Below are positions 57,507 to 64,000 of a DNA stretch of 64,000 nucleotides, piece by piece. The position numbers and the translations under genes are program-made. How positions within the stretch are numbered: position 1 is the stretch's first letter; every line of letters starts with the position of its first letter. The notes below the pieces were generated by a model that did no database searches, was not told the DNA's origin, and was given only the letters and a program-made list of their open reading frames with translations. The DNA comes from Winogradskyella sp. KYW1333 (GTDB lineage Bacteria; Bacteroidota; Bacteroidia; Flavobacteriales; Flavobacteriaceae): assembly GCF_003335675.1 (NCBI RefSeq), contig NZ_QPHL01000008.1, positions 1 through 64,000 on the forward strand, in the 5' to 3' direction.

Positions 57507-58712
57507 TTATTCCTTACCCTCTACAAAATCTTGTAGGTAACCAAATTTTTTTGTCAGCTTACCGTTTTCAGTAATTTTTGCACGTTTTAGTATTTCATTT
57601 TCGTCATTATCAAAAAACGAAGGCAAAACATGCTCAATAAATGTTTTACCAAATCCTTCACTCGCATCCTTTGGCAATTCACAAGGTAGGTTATCTACAG
57701 CCATAACAGTAATTGCGCTCTTTGCATCAAAAGCAACCTCAGTTTCAGAAATTGGATCATAACCATAAAATGGGTCTTCAATGGTTGATGATCTTATGGT
57801 ACTGGCAACAGGACCATCAATATCACAGGAAATATCAGCAACTAGATTAATTCTAAAATCTGGGTGCCTTGCATCCTCTCTAGTAAACAAATAAGGCGCA
57901 TTATTGCCATAAAAATGACCAGCTATAAAGAAATCGGTTAGTTTGGCATAAGGCATAAAGTTACTCTCATAGCCTGACGGATCTTTATAAAATGCCAATC
58001 TATCACCTACTTTACCATCAGATCTTTTGGCATACTCCAATACATCAACTCTACAATAAACAGGCTCCTTAAATTCACAGGTTAAGTATAAAGCATCACT
58101 AACTTCTTTAATCCCTAAATGATCAAGAATTTCTTTAGCTCCCTTTGCCACTTTACCTGTACCAGACAACAAGATTTTAATATTTGGTAATTTAATCGTA
58201 TCCAACACCTCTTTTACCTCATGTAAATCTGCAAGTGTTTCTACTTTAGGCAAGTTGAACAAACCATCTCTAATTCCAAGTGCCCTAATGCCATTATAAG
58301 CTCCAACCAAACCAGCATAACGACCAAAGCCTATTAATCTATAACCATTTGACCCAACAATTGTCTCGTGATCATACAACCGTATATTATTATTCAAAAT
58401 TGCCTTTAATAATTTTCTATTATAAGGTTGCTTTTTAATGGTATGCGAAAAGAAAAAGTAGTCTTTATTAGCAACTAAAAAATCTAAAGGCACTTCTTTT
58501 ACACCTATCATAACATCTGCATCAGAAACATCATTGGTAACTTCGAAACCGTATTTTCTATATTCCTCATCTGAAAATACTCTAATATCCGAAGATTCAA
58601 TAACAAACTCAGCCTCAGGAAATCGTTTTCTTGCCTCATCTAGTGTTTCAGGAGAAAAAACAACACGTCTATCAGGCGGGTTTTTACGTTCTTTTATGAT
58701 GGCAAATTTCAT
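57507..58712 (-). CDS. Saccharopine dehydrogenase / alanine dehydrogenase-like NAD(P) oxidoreductase
   Basis: 401 residues from the ATG at 58712 (MKFAIIKERKNPPDRRVVFSPE); the open frame runs on to 58823 but that is leader next to the tmRNA. The AlaDh/PNT N-domain carries DVMIGVKEVP and YFFFSHTIKKQ, matching the catalytic Lys-His pair of yeast-type saccharopine dehydrogenase. The nucleotide-binding part is NIKILLSGTGKVAKGAKEIL. The C-terminal part DISCDIDGPVASTIRSSTIEDPFYGYD is typical of the LYS1/LKR-SDH group. A role in lysine metabolism is likely but not proven. Confidence 0.85.
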   Translation of the reverse strand: MKFAIIKERKNPPDRRVVFSPETLDEARKRFPEAEFVIESSDIRVFSDEEYRKYGFEVTNDVSDADVMIGVKEVPLDFLVANKDYFFFSHTIKKQPYNRKLLKAILNNNIRLYDHETIVGSNGYRLIGFGRYAGLVGAYNGIRALGIRDGLFNLPKVETLADLHEVKEVLDTIKLPNIKILLSGTGKVAKGAKEILDHLGIKEVSDALYLTCEFKEPVYCRVDVLEYAKRSDGKVGDRLAFYKDPSGYESNFMPYAKLTDFFIAGHFYGNNAPYLFTREDARHPDFRINLVADISCDIDGPVASTIRSSTIEDPFYGYDPISETEVAFDAKSAITVMAVDNLPCELPKDASEGFGKTFIEHVLPSFFDNDENEILKRAKITENGKLTKKFGYLQDFVEGKE

Positions 58713-58844
58713 ACTTAATATTTTAAAACCTAACATAATTGTCAGGGAATAGATTTGGAATAATTTTTGCTCAAAAATACTTGGATTTAAGCCGTTACAC
58801 AACTTTTTTTGTAACTTCGCCATCCTTTTTTAAGATTATCATTT

Positions 58845-59238
58845 GGGGTCGACTGGTTTTGACAGCGAGATGAATTAAATGGTAAGCACGTCGTGTAATG
58901 GCATTGAAACACGTTAAAGGCTAGACCAAATTTTAAACGGCGAGAATAACTACGCTTTAGCTGCATAATCTGAATTATAGTAAGATTGGCCTAGGCTCAC
59001 AAGGTGAGCAAGCTAAATGTCTCCAGAAAGCCTTGGTTAATGGCGTTCTTTTTTGAGGCATCGTAAAAATTAACTAAGATTAGGTAATGCTTTGATGCCT
59101 TTTCGAGATTTAGAAGCTAAGTTTTAAGTAGGTTGTCTTTAACCAGCTTAAAGTCGAAAACCTAAGAATAGACTAAGCGTGTAGAAAGCTATTTGGTTAC
59201 TTGTTTGGACGAGAGTTCGATTCTCTCCGACTCCACCA
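58845..59238 (+). ncRNA. ssrA: Transfer-messenger RNA (tmRNA)
   Basis: The 394-nt RNA begins GGGGTCGACTGGTTTTGACAGC and ends GTTCGATTCTCTCCGACTCCACCA, with the encoded CCA. The 5' GGGGTCG pairs with 3' CGACTCC to form the acceptor stem. The resume/tag frame is at 58939-58968 and encodes GENNYALAA followed by TAA, a normal Bacteroidota proteolysis tag. tmRNA rescues stalled ribosomes. Its 3' end is a common integration site; accessory genes follow immediately. Confidence 0.97.
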
Positions 59239-59241
59239 CAC

Positions 59242-59277
59242 GGGACAAACTCATGTTTTTTGAGATTTGTCCCTTTT
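59242..59277 (+). terminator. Intrinsic terminator of tmRNA
   Basis: GGGACAAACTCA pairs with TGAG-A-TTTGTCCC across a T-rich loop, followed by TTTT. It starts 4 bp behind the mature tmRNA end. Confidence 0.8.
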
Positions 59278-59409
59278 AATTTTCATCTAACTCCTTGTCT
59301 ATCTGTAAGATATACCTCAACACATCATTGATTCTTGCAGTTCGACATTTTTTTTCCATCAAATTCTATTTTTTCTGGAAAAATAGAACTTATCAACTTC
59401 TTTTTGTGC
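59276..59409 (-). pseudogene. Remnant of a serine-recombinase C-terminus, frameshifted
   Basis: On the minus strand one frame reads KKLISSIFPEKIEFDGKK and then, after a one-base shift in an A8 run (59348-59355), CRTARINDVLRYILQ, IDKELDEN and a stop at 59276-59278. The phrase ISSIFPEKIEFDGK..RTARIN is like the C-terminal end of large serine site-specific recombinases of Bacteroidota. Upstream sequence does not continue the domain. Only about 45 codons survive. The stop lies inside the tmRNA terminator, which suggests a former tmRNA-integrated element. Seen: the reading frames; inferred: the family. Confidence 0.5.
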
Positions 59410-59751
59410 GTAATAGCACTGTTGGTAGAAGTTGAGAAATATAAAAGCCGACTAAAAATTGCAGAGTCATTAATTGGATCAGGAAGACCAAAAGAAAACA
59501 ATAAGAAATCTTTAATAACCCCGACATCTGTTGGTATGACTACTATTATAGCAGTGGTGATATTTGGCAGAAGATTTAGTTAAAAAGTAATCGAAAAATA
59601 AGATGTTTTTAGTTATATTGAACCCACTATTTTAGTAACTATGAGCGTTATAAAAGGAGATAACTTAAAATAAAGACGTTATAAAGTTTTTGCTATGCTA
59701 AAAACTTAACAAAACTATAATTTGGGACCAACTCAATTATTAAAAAAATAA
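59410..59751. other. Intergenic stretch before hsdM
   Basis: No gene is confidently supported. A plus-strand frame at 59335-59583 (82 codons) overlaps the recombinase remnant and looks spurious. Two exact copies of CGTTATAAA stand at 59646-59654 and 59677-59685, 31 bp apart. A hairpin AAGTTTTT (59684-59691) / AAAAACTT (59700-59707) follows. GGGACCAACTCA at 59724-59735 nearly repeats GGGACAAACTCA at 59242-59253. These could be hsdM control sites or recombination leftovers. Confidence 0.4.
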
Positions 59752-61314
59752 ATGACAGAACAAAAACAACAATTAGAACAACAACTCTGGAACATCGCCA
59801 ATACCTTAAGAGGGAAGATGGATGCTGACGATTTTAGAGACTACATATTAGGATTCATTTTTTACAAATATTTAAGTAAAAAAATGGAACTCTATGCCAA
59901 CGAAATTTTAGAACCCGATAATTTAAAGTTTAGAGAACTAGAAGGACACGCGCAAGAATCAGCCTATTTAGAGGCCATGAAAGATGCGGCATTAGATAAA
60001 CTAGGATATTTTCTGCTACCGTCCGAGCTCTTTTCAGAACTAGCAAGACGCGGCAACGCAGGTGGTGTGCATCAATTTATATTGGGCGATTTAGCCAAAG
60101 TGCTCACACACATTGAGCAAAGCACGATGGGTTCTGAAAGCGAAGAAGACTTTGGTAACCTGTTTGAGGATTTAGATTTAACCAGTTCAAAGCTCGGTAA
60201 ATCAGAGAATGATAAAAACGAACTCATTGTAAAAGTACTCTCGCATTTAGATGAAATTGATTTTGACATCGCTAATACCGAAAGTGATTTACTAGGTGAT
60301 GCATACGAGTACCTCATTGGGCAATTTGCTTCTGGAGCAGGAAAAAAGGCAGGAGAATTCTATACACCACAACAAGTATCTAAAGTACTGGCAAAACTGG
60401 TAGCGCATGGCAAAGACAAAATAAAATCGGTTTACGATCCTACCTGTGGATCAGGTTCGTTATTGTTGCGTGTAGCTAAAGAAGTAGATAATAAGGGCAT
60501 ACAATTCTTTGGGCAAGAAATGAACCCAACGACTTATAACTTATGCCGAATGAATATGATTATGCACGATGTGCATTACAAACGCTTCGATATTAAAAAC
60601 GAAGATACACTAGAAAAACCACAGCATGAGGATATGCGTTTTGATGCTGTAGTGGCTAATCCGCCATTCTCAGCGAAGTGGAGTGCGAGCCCATTACATA
60701 TGAGTGATGATCGTTTTTCGGCTTATGGTAGACTAGCACCAAAATCGAAAGCCGATTTTGCCTTTGTGCAGCACATGATTCATCAATTAGCCGATAACGG
60801 AACCATGGCTTGCGTTCTACCTCACGGCGTATTGTTTAGAGGAGCAGCCGAAGGACACATCCGTAAGTACCTCATAGAAGACCGCAACTACCTCGATGCC
60901 GTAATTGGTTTGCCAGCCAACATCTTTTACGGAACCAGTATACCTACCTGTATTATGGTCTTGAAAAAGGAGAGAGTTAATAAAGACAACATCCTGTTTA
61001 TAGATGCTAGCCAACATTTCGAGAAAGTAAAAACACAAAACTACTTGCGAGAAGAAGACATCAATCTTATTATTGATACCTACACCAATCGCACTACAAC
61101 AGATAAGTACAGCTATGTAGCCACACTGCAAGAAGTGGCAGAAAACGACTACAACCTAAACATACCTCGTTATGTAGATACCTTCGAAGAAGAAGAACCT
61201 GTAGACCTGGCAGCCGTTGCTCAAGAGCTCAAAGCCATAGATACAGACATGGCCACTACCGATGCCACCATAGCCGATTACTGTAACCAACTAGGCATAG
61301 ACACACCTTTTTAA
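59752..61314 (+). CDS. hsdM: Type I restriction-modification DNA methyltransferase subunit HsdM
   Basis: 520 residues; N6-adenine methyltransferase subunit. The HsdM N-terminal helical domain (LEQQLWNIANTLRGKMDADDFRDYILGFIFYKYLS) is followed by GEFYTPQQVSKVLAKL, SAM motif I DPTCGSGSLLL (from residue 229) and the catalytic NPPF (303-306). It works with HsdS for modification and with HsdR for cleavage. Base composition is richer in GC than the chromosome genes around it, consistent with transfer. The stop codon overlaps the start of the 40-codon ORF (TAATG). Confidence 0.97.
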   Translation: MTEQKQQLEQQLWNIANTLRGKMDADDFRDYILGFIFYKYLSKKMELYANEILEPDNLKFRELEGHAQESAYLEAMKDAALDKLGYFLLPSELFSELARRGNAGGVHQFILGDLAKVLTHIEQSTMGSESEEDFGNLFEDLDLTSSKLGKSENDKNELIVKVLSHLDEIDFDIANTESDLLGDAYEYLIGQFASGAGKKAGEFYTPQQVSKVLAKLVAHGKDKIKSVYDPTCGSGSLLLRVAKEVDNKGIQFFGQEMNPTTYNLCRMNMIMHDVHYKRFDIKNEDTLEKPQHEDMRFDAVVANPPFSAKWSASPLHMSDDRFSAYGRLAPKSKADFAFVQHMIHQLADNGTMACVLPHGVLFRGAAEGHIRKYLIEDRNYLDAVIGLPANIFYGTSIPTCIMVLKKERVNKDNILFIDASQHFEKVKTQNYLREEDINLIIDTYTNRTTTDKYSYVATLQEVAENDYNLNIPRYVDTFEEEEPVDLAAVAQELKAIDTDMATTDATIADYCNQLGIDTPF

Positions 61315-61436
61315 TGGATAGATTAGATTACATATTATTTGGGCACGCCCCAGAGGGTCAGGCTATCACTACTCGCTATCCCGATAAAAATCGGGATGAG
61401 CTCAAACAAACCGTTCTATCCTTCGTGCAACTATGA
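61314..61436 (+). CDS. 40-codon coupled ORF between hsdM and hsdS
   Basis: The ATG at 61314 overlaps the hsdM stop (TAATG) and the TGA at 61434-61436 overlaps the hsdS start (ATGA). The product would be MDRLDYILFGHAPEG, then QAITTRYPDKNRDELK and QTVLSFVQL: 40 residues, soluble, charged. Most of it lies on a palindromic repeat-like element (see next entry), so it may be a repeat that happens to be open, not a selected gene. Overlaps at both ends favour translation. No family recognised. Confidence 0.4.
   Translation: MDRLDYILFGHAPEGQAITTRYPDKNRDELKQTVLSFVQL
61341..61428. repeat. REP-like palindromic element in the hsdM-hsdS junction
   Basis: The segment starts GGGCACGCCCCAGAGGGTCAGG and ends CCGTTCTATCCTTCGTGC. 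Its ends carry GCACG/CGTGC as an inverted repeat, and its centre has a perfect hairpin TCCCGAT-AAAA-ATCGGGA (61379-61396). From memory the pattern GGGC..GCCC..GGGTC.GGCTATC..CTCGCTATCCCGAT resembles a repeat common between genes in flavobacterial genomes. Confidence 0.5.
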
Positions 61437-62698
61437 GTACCGCAACAACACATATCAAAACTGATAAGCAACTCGTTCCCGAATTACGATTCAAGGAGTA
61501 TGAAGGGGATTGGAGTGATAATAGATTAAGAAATTTATTAAGTGAAAAAATAGCAAATGGTGAAACCGTAGAAAAAGCAGATTTTGGTATTGAAGAATCC
61601 AATTTTTACTTGGTTCAATTAAATGATTTGTTTAAATCTTCTGTGGAATTAGATGTTGCTGAATTGATGAAGGTTAAACTAAAACAGAATGCAAAAAGTC
61701 TAAGTCTTAACGATGTCATAATCAATAGAGTGTCAATAAATCCTTCTGGTGTAGCGAAAACATCTATTGTAGCAAAACTTCCTATTGGATTGAATACAAG
61801 TTTTGAATCGAATATGTTTAGAGTGAGATTTCAAACTGAAAGTATAGACCCGTTGTTCTTTTGTTGCTTCAGTTTGTCTAGTTTTTATATTAAACAAAAA
61901 CTTGCTTTGGCAAAAGTTACTAACCAAGCAAGTTTAAGTCAAGGTGATATTGGTTTTATAAAGATACCATTCCCATCCCTTCCCGAACAACAAAAAATAG
62001 CATCCTTTTTAAGTGCGGTAGATGAAAAAATCCAGCTGCTCACCAAAAAGAAGGCATTGTTGGAGCAATACAAAAAAGGCGTAATGCAACAACTCTTTTC
62101 TTATGAAAAAAGACTTTATGAAGGTGAATTAAGAAAAGGAAACTTAGGTGATTTCGGGTTCTTCTATTATGGTAAAGGTGCTCCCAAAACTTCAATAGTT
62201 GAAGGTGCTCCAACACCTTGTGTTCGTTATGGAGAATTATACAGCACTTTCAAGGAAGAGATAAAAGAAATCAAATCTTATACTATTGTAGATCCTAAAG
62301 ATTTAAAACTAAGTAAAGGTGGAGAAGTATTGGTACCGCGGGTTGGAGAAGATCCTTTAGATTTTGCAAATTGTAGTTATTTGCCATTTCCAAATGTTGC
62401 TATTGGAGAAATGATATCGGTCTACAATACTGATGAAGATGGATTGTTTATGACATATTATATAAATGCAAGACTTCAGAAGCAATTAGCTCGAATGGTT
62501 GAAGGAGGTAATGTTTCAAATCTTTATTTCCGTTATGTCGAAAAAATAGAAGTTGAAATTCCTTGTGTTGAAGAACAACAAAAAATAATCGGCTTCTTAT
62601 CGAGTATCGATACCAAAATAGAAGCAGTAAATAATCAAATAACCCAAACCCAAACCTTTAAAAAAGGGCTGTTGCAGCAAATGTTTGTAGCCGCATAA
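61433..62698 (+). CDS. hsdS: Type I restriction-modification specificity subunit HsdS, copy 1
   Basis: 421 residues with two target-recognition domains. TRD1 spans about 20-175. The central conserved helix region is SLPEQQKIASFLSAVDEKIQ...KKGVMQQLF (about 182-223). TRD2 follows and the protein ends with the second conserved helix EEQQKIIGFLSSIDTKIEAV...KKGLLQQMF. The TRDs are AT-rich while the conserved helices have hsdM-like composition, a normal mosaic. It is complete and starts in overlap with the coupled small ORF. The second hsdS begins 1 bp after its stop codon. Confidence 0.95.
   Translation: MSTATTHIKTDKQLVPELRFKEYEGDWSDNRLRNLLSEKIANGETVEKADFGIEESNFYLVQLNDLFKSSVELDVAELMKVKLKQNAKSLSLNDVIINRVSINPSGVAKTSIVAKLPIGLNTSFESNMFRVRFQTESIDPLFFCCFSLSSFYIKQKLALAKVTNQASLSQGDIGFIKIPFPSLPEQQKIASFLSAVDEKIQLLTKKKALLEQYKKGVMQQLFSYEKRLYEGELRKGNLGDFGFFYYGKGAPKTSIVEGAPTPCVRYGELYSTFKEEIKEIKSYTIVDPKDLKLSKGGEVLVPRVGEDPLDFANCSYLPFPNVAIGEMISVYNTDEDGLFMTYYINARLQKQLARMVEGGNVSNLYFRYVEKIEVEIPCVEEQQKIIGFLSSIDTKIEAVNNQITQTQTFKKGLLQQMFVAA
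61972..62100 (+). repeat. hsdS central direct repeat, copy in hsdS-1
   Basis: 129 bp that match 63218-63346 at 124 positions by direct reading. It encodes the conserved helix between the two recognition domains. Confidence 0.85.
62596..62689 (+). repeat. hsdS 3' direct repeat, copy in hsdS-1
   Basis: 94 bp identical to 63848-63941 except for one base. It encodes the C-terminal conserved helix. Confidence 0.85.
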
Positions 62699-62699
62699 T

Positions 62700-63944
62700 A
62701 TGCAAGAGGTCAAAGAACATATCGCCACCAAAAAACTAGTTCCTCAACTCCGCTTCAATGAGTTTGATGGGGAATGGGAAAGGAACTATGTAAATGAATT
62801 GGCATCAAAATTAAAAGTTGGATTTGTAGGAACTTGTGAGCCATACTACACGACTAGTGAAGAAGGTGTTTTACTTGTTAGAACTGGTAATTTAAAAGGA
62901 GTACATATAGAGCTTGATGAAGAAAAGTACGTTACAAGAGCATTTCACGATAAGAACAAGAAATCTCAAATTTATCCAGGAGACCTTTTGTTAGCTAGGC
63001 ATGGAGGTAATGGAGAAATATGTAGGGTTCCTGAAGATTTTCCAACTGCAAACTGCCTAAACATTGTAATTTTAAGAACTAATTCTGAATTGAAAAGTGA
63101 ATATTTTCAATTGGTTTATAGCTCCTTTGCTGTTCAAAAACAAATTAGTGCTGTAACTGCTGGTAGTACCCAAGTAGTTATTAATACTAAAGAAATCGGG
63201 AAATTAAAAATTGTGTACCCATCCCTCCCCGAACAACAAAAAATAGCCTCCTTTTTAAGTGCGGTAGATGAAAAAATACAGCAGCTCACCAAAAAGAAGG
63301 CATTGTTGGAGCAATACAAAAAAGGCGTAATGCAACAACTCTTCTCTGGCCAGCTCCGCTTCAAAGACGAAAACGGAAATTCCTACCCAGATTGGGAGGA
63401 AAAACGATTGGGGGAGTATTTAATTCATAAATCTACTCGTAATAAAGACTTGAGTGTTGAATTAGTATTAAGTGTGAGTAATAAGAAGGGCTTTATAAGT
63501 CAAGAGGAGCAATTTGATGGATATGAAGTTGCAAGTAAAGATGTTTCCAATTATAAAATTGTTGATAGAGATGATATAGCATACAACCCTTCTCGTATAA
63601 ATGTTGGCTCTATTGCTCGTTTAATAAACTTTGAACAAGGTATTGTAAGCCCTATGTACGTTATCTTTTCTCTTAAGAATGGTTTGAATAAGATATTCTT
63701 TGAAAATTTATATAACACTCATCGTTTTAAGCATTTAATCAAGGTTGGTTGTTCTGGTAGTGTTCGTGATAGTTTAAATTTTGATGATTTATGTGACTTT
63801 GAATTTAAGTTTCCATCAATTGAAGAACAACAAAAAATCGCTAGGTACTTATCGAGTATCGATACCAAAATAGAAGCAGTAAATAATCAAATAACCCAAA
63901 CCCAAACCTTTAAAAAAGGGCTGTCGCAGCAAATGTTTGTATGA
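62700..63944 (+). CDS. hsdS: Type I restriction-modification specificity subunit HsdS, copy 2
   Basis: 414 residues, complete, with two recognition domains unlike those of the first copy. The N-terminus KKLVPQLRFNEFDGEW parallels KQLVPELRFKEYEGDW of copy 1. The central helix (SLPEQQKIASFLSAVDEKIQ) and the C-terminal helix (EEQQKIARYLSSIDTKIEAV) are nearly identical to copy 1. Having its own start codon 1 bp behind copy 1, it should be expressed from the same message and could compete for HsdM, or serve as a reservoir of recognition domains. Confidence 0.94.
   Translation: MQEVKEHIATKKLVPQLRFNEFDGEWERNYVNELASKLKVGFVGTCEPYYTTSEEGVLLVRTGNLKGVHIELDEEKYVTRAFHDKNKKSQIYPGDLLLARHGGNGEICRVPEDFPTANCLNIVILRTNSELKSEYFQLVYSSFAVQKQISAVTAGSTQVVINTKEIGKLKIVYPSLPEQQKIASFLSAVDEKIQQLTKKKALLEQYKKGVMQQLFSGQLRFKDENGNSYPDWEEKRLGEYLIHKSTRNKDLSVELVLSVSNKKGFISQEEQFDGYEVASKDVSNYKIVDRDDIAYNPSRINVGSIARLINFEQGIVSPMYVIFSLKNGLNKIFFENLYNTHRFKHLIKVGCSGSVRDSLNFDDLCDFEFKFPSIEEQQKIARYLSSIDTKIEAVNNQITQTQTFKKGLSQQMFV
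63218..63346 (+). repeat. hsdS central direct repeat, copy in hsdS-2
   Basis: Partner of 61972-62100, offset 1246 bp, five mismatches in 129. Confidence 0.85.
63848..63941 (+). repeat. hsdS 3' direct repeat, copy in hsdS-2
   Basis: Partner of 62596-62689, offset 1252 bp, one mismatch in 94. Confidence 0.85.
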
Positions 63945-64000
63945 AAATTATATTAAAAGTAAACCTGTAAGTTGATTTTTATGAAAATTGTTGATATATT

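Noticed and set aside
59335..59583. Plus-strand 82-codon open frame downstream of tmRNA
   Set aside because: It lies opposite the recombinase remnant, has no recognisable domain and odd composition; the minus-strand reading gives a better explanation for its first part.
61972..63346. Invertible (inverted-repeat) hsdS shufflon
   Set aside because: The hsdS repeats are in direct orientation and no invertase gene is present, so inversion is not supported; only deletion or exchange between direct repeats is.
63981..64000. ATGAAAATTGTTGATAT at the window edge, possible start of the next gene
   Set aside because: Only six codons are visible, too little to call a gene.

Overview
The window is an AT-rich chromosomal stretch of a Bacteroidota bacterium, almost certainly a member of the Flavobacteriaceae. 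The evidence is the gene content and style: DUF3467 directly behind rpoC, a tmRNA tag GENNYALAA, promoters of the TAnnTTTG type, almost no Shine-Dalgarno sequences (with rpsU as the telling exception), lipoproteins with acidic residues after the lipid cysteine, and a CarboxypepD_reg-type outer-membrane protein. The genus cannot be fixed from the sequence alone.

Layout. 1-3.0 kb: the 5' end of a secreted surface protein (minus), prfC and a small YjdI-type iron-sulfur protein (plus). 3.0-18.5 kb: the large translation/transcription block on the minus strand, read as rpsU - xerC - hpf - tRNA-Thr(TGT) - tRNA-Tyr - tRNA-Gly - tRNA-Thr(GGT) - tuf - tRNA-Trp - secE - nusG - rplK - rplA - rplJ - rplL - rpoB - rpoC - DUF3467. 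The tRNA-tuf-secE order is the same as the thrU-tyrU-glyT-thrT-tufB-secE order of enterobacteria. 18.5-40 kb: mostly housekeeping and envelope genes (CarboxypepD_reg-like protein, acyl-CoA dehydrogenase, helix-hairpin-helix protein, Na+:alanine symporter, K+ channel with RCK domain, PspC-like protein, DUF2851, cysteine synthase, FtsX/LolC-type permease, NamZ-like lipoprotein, GDPD, fatty-acid hydroxylase, an outer-membrane barrel with a 1007-residue TPR partner).

40-53.7 kb: a surface polysaccharide (LPS O-antigen/capsule type) cluster. After ftsE come a KpsS-like protein, three more glycosyltransferases, an FdtA-like ketoisomerase, a DegT-type sugar aminotransferase, a FemAB/GNAT-like acyltransferase, two tandem Wzx-type flippases, a membrane-bound sulfatase/phosphoethanolamine-transferase-like protein and a methyltransferase. 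FdtA plus DegT homologues point to a dTDP-3-amino-3,6-dideoxyhexose that the acyltransferase could decorate. Genes on opposite strands overlap at their 3' ends in two places. 53.7-58.7 kb: typA, kdsA (KDO-8-phosphate synthase) and a saccharopine-dehydrogenase-like enzyme, with small membrane proteins.

58.8-64 kb: tmRNA (ssrA) followed by an accessory segment. It starts with a frameshifted remnant of what looks like a serine-recombinase C-terminus, abutting the tmRNA terminator, then a type I restriction-modification locus: hsdM, a 40-codon coupled ORF built on a palindromic repeat, and two full-length hsdS genes in tandem. The two hsdS genes share nearly identical central (129 bp) and 3' (94 bp) segments, a layout suited to recombinational switching of DNA specificity. 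hsdR is not in the window and may lie beyond 64 kb.

No CRISPR array, complete insertion sequence, prophage or clearly new defence system was found. The points of most interest are the tandem hsdS pair, the coupled repeat-derived ORF between hsdM and hsdS, the acyltransferase gene whose conserved N-terminus lacks a normal start codon, and the strong Shine-Dalgarno of rpsU.
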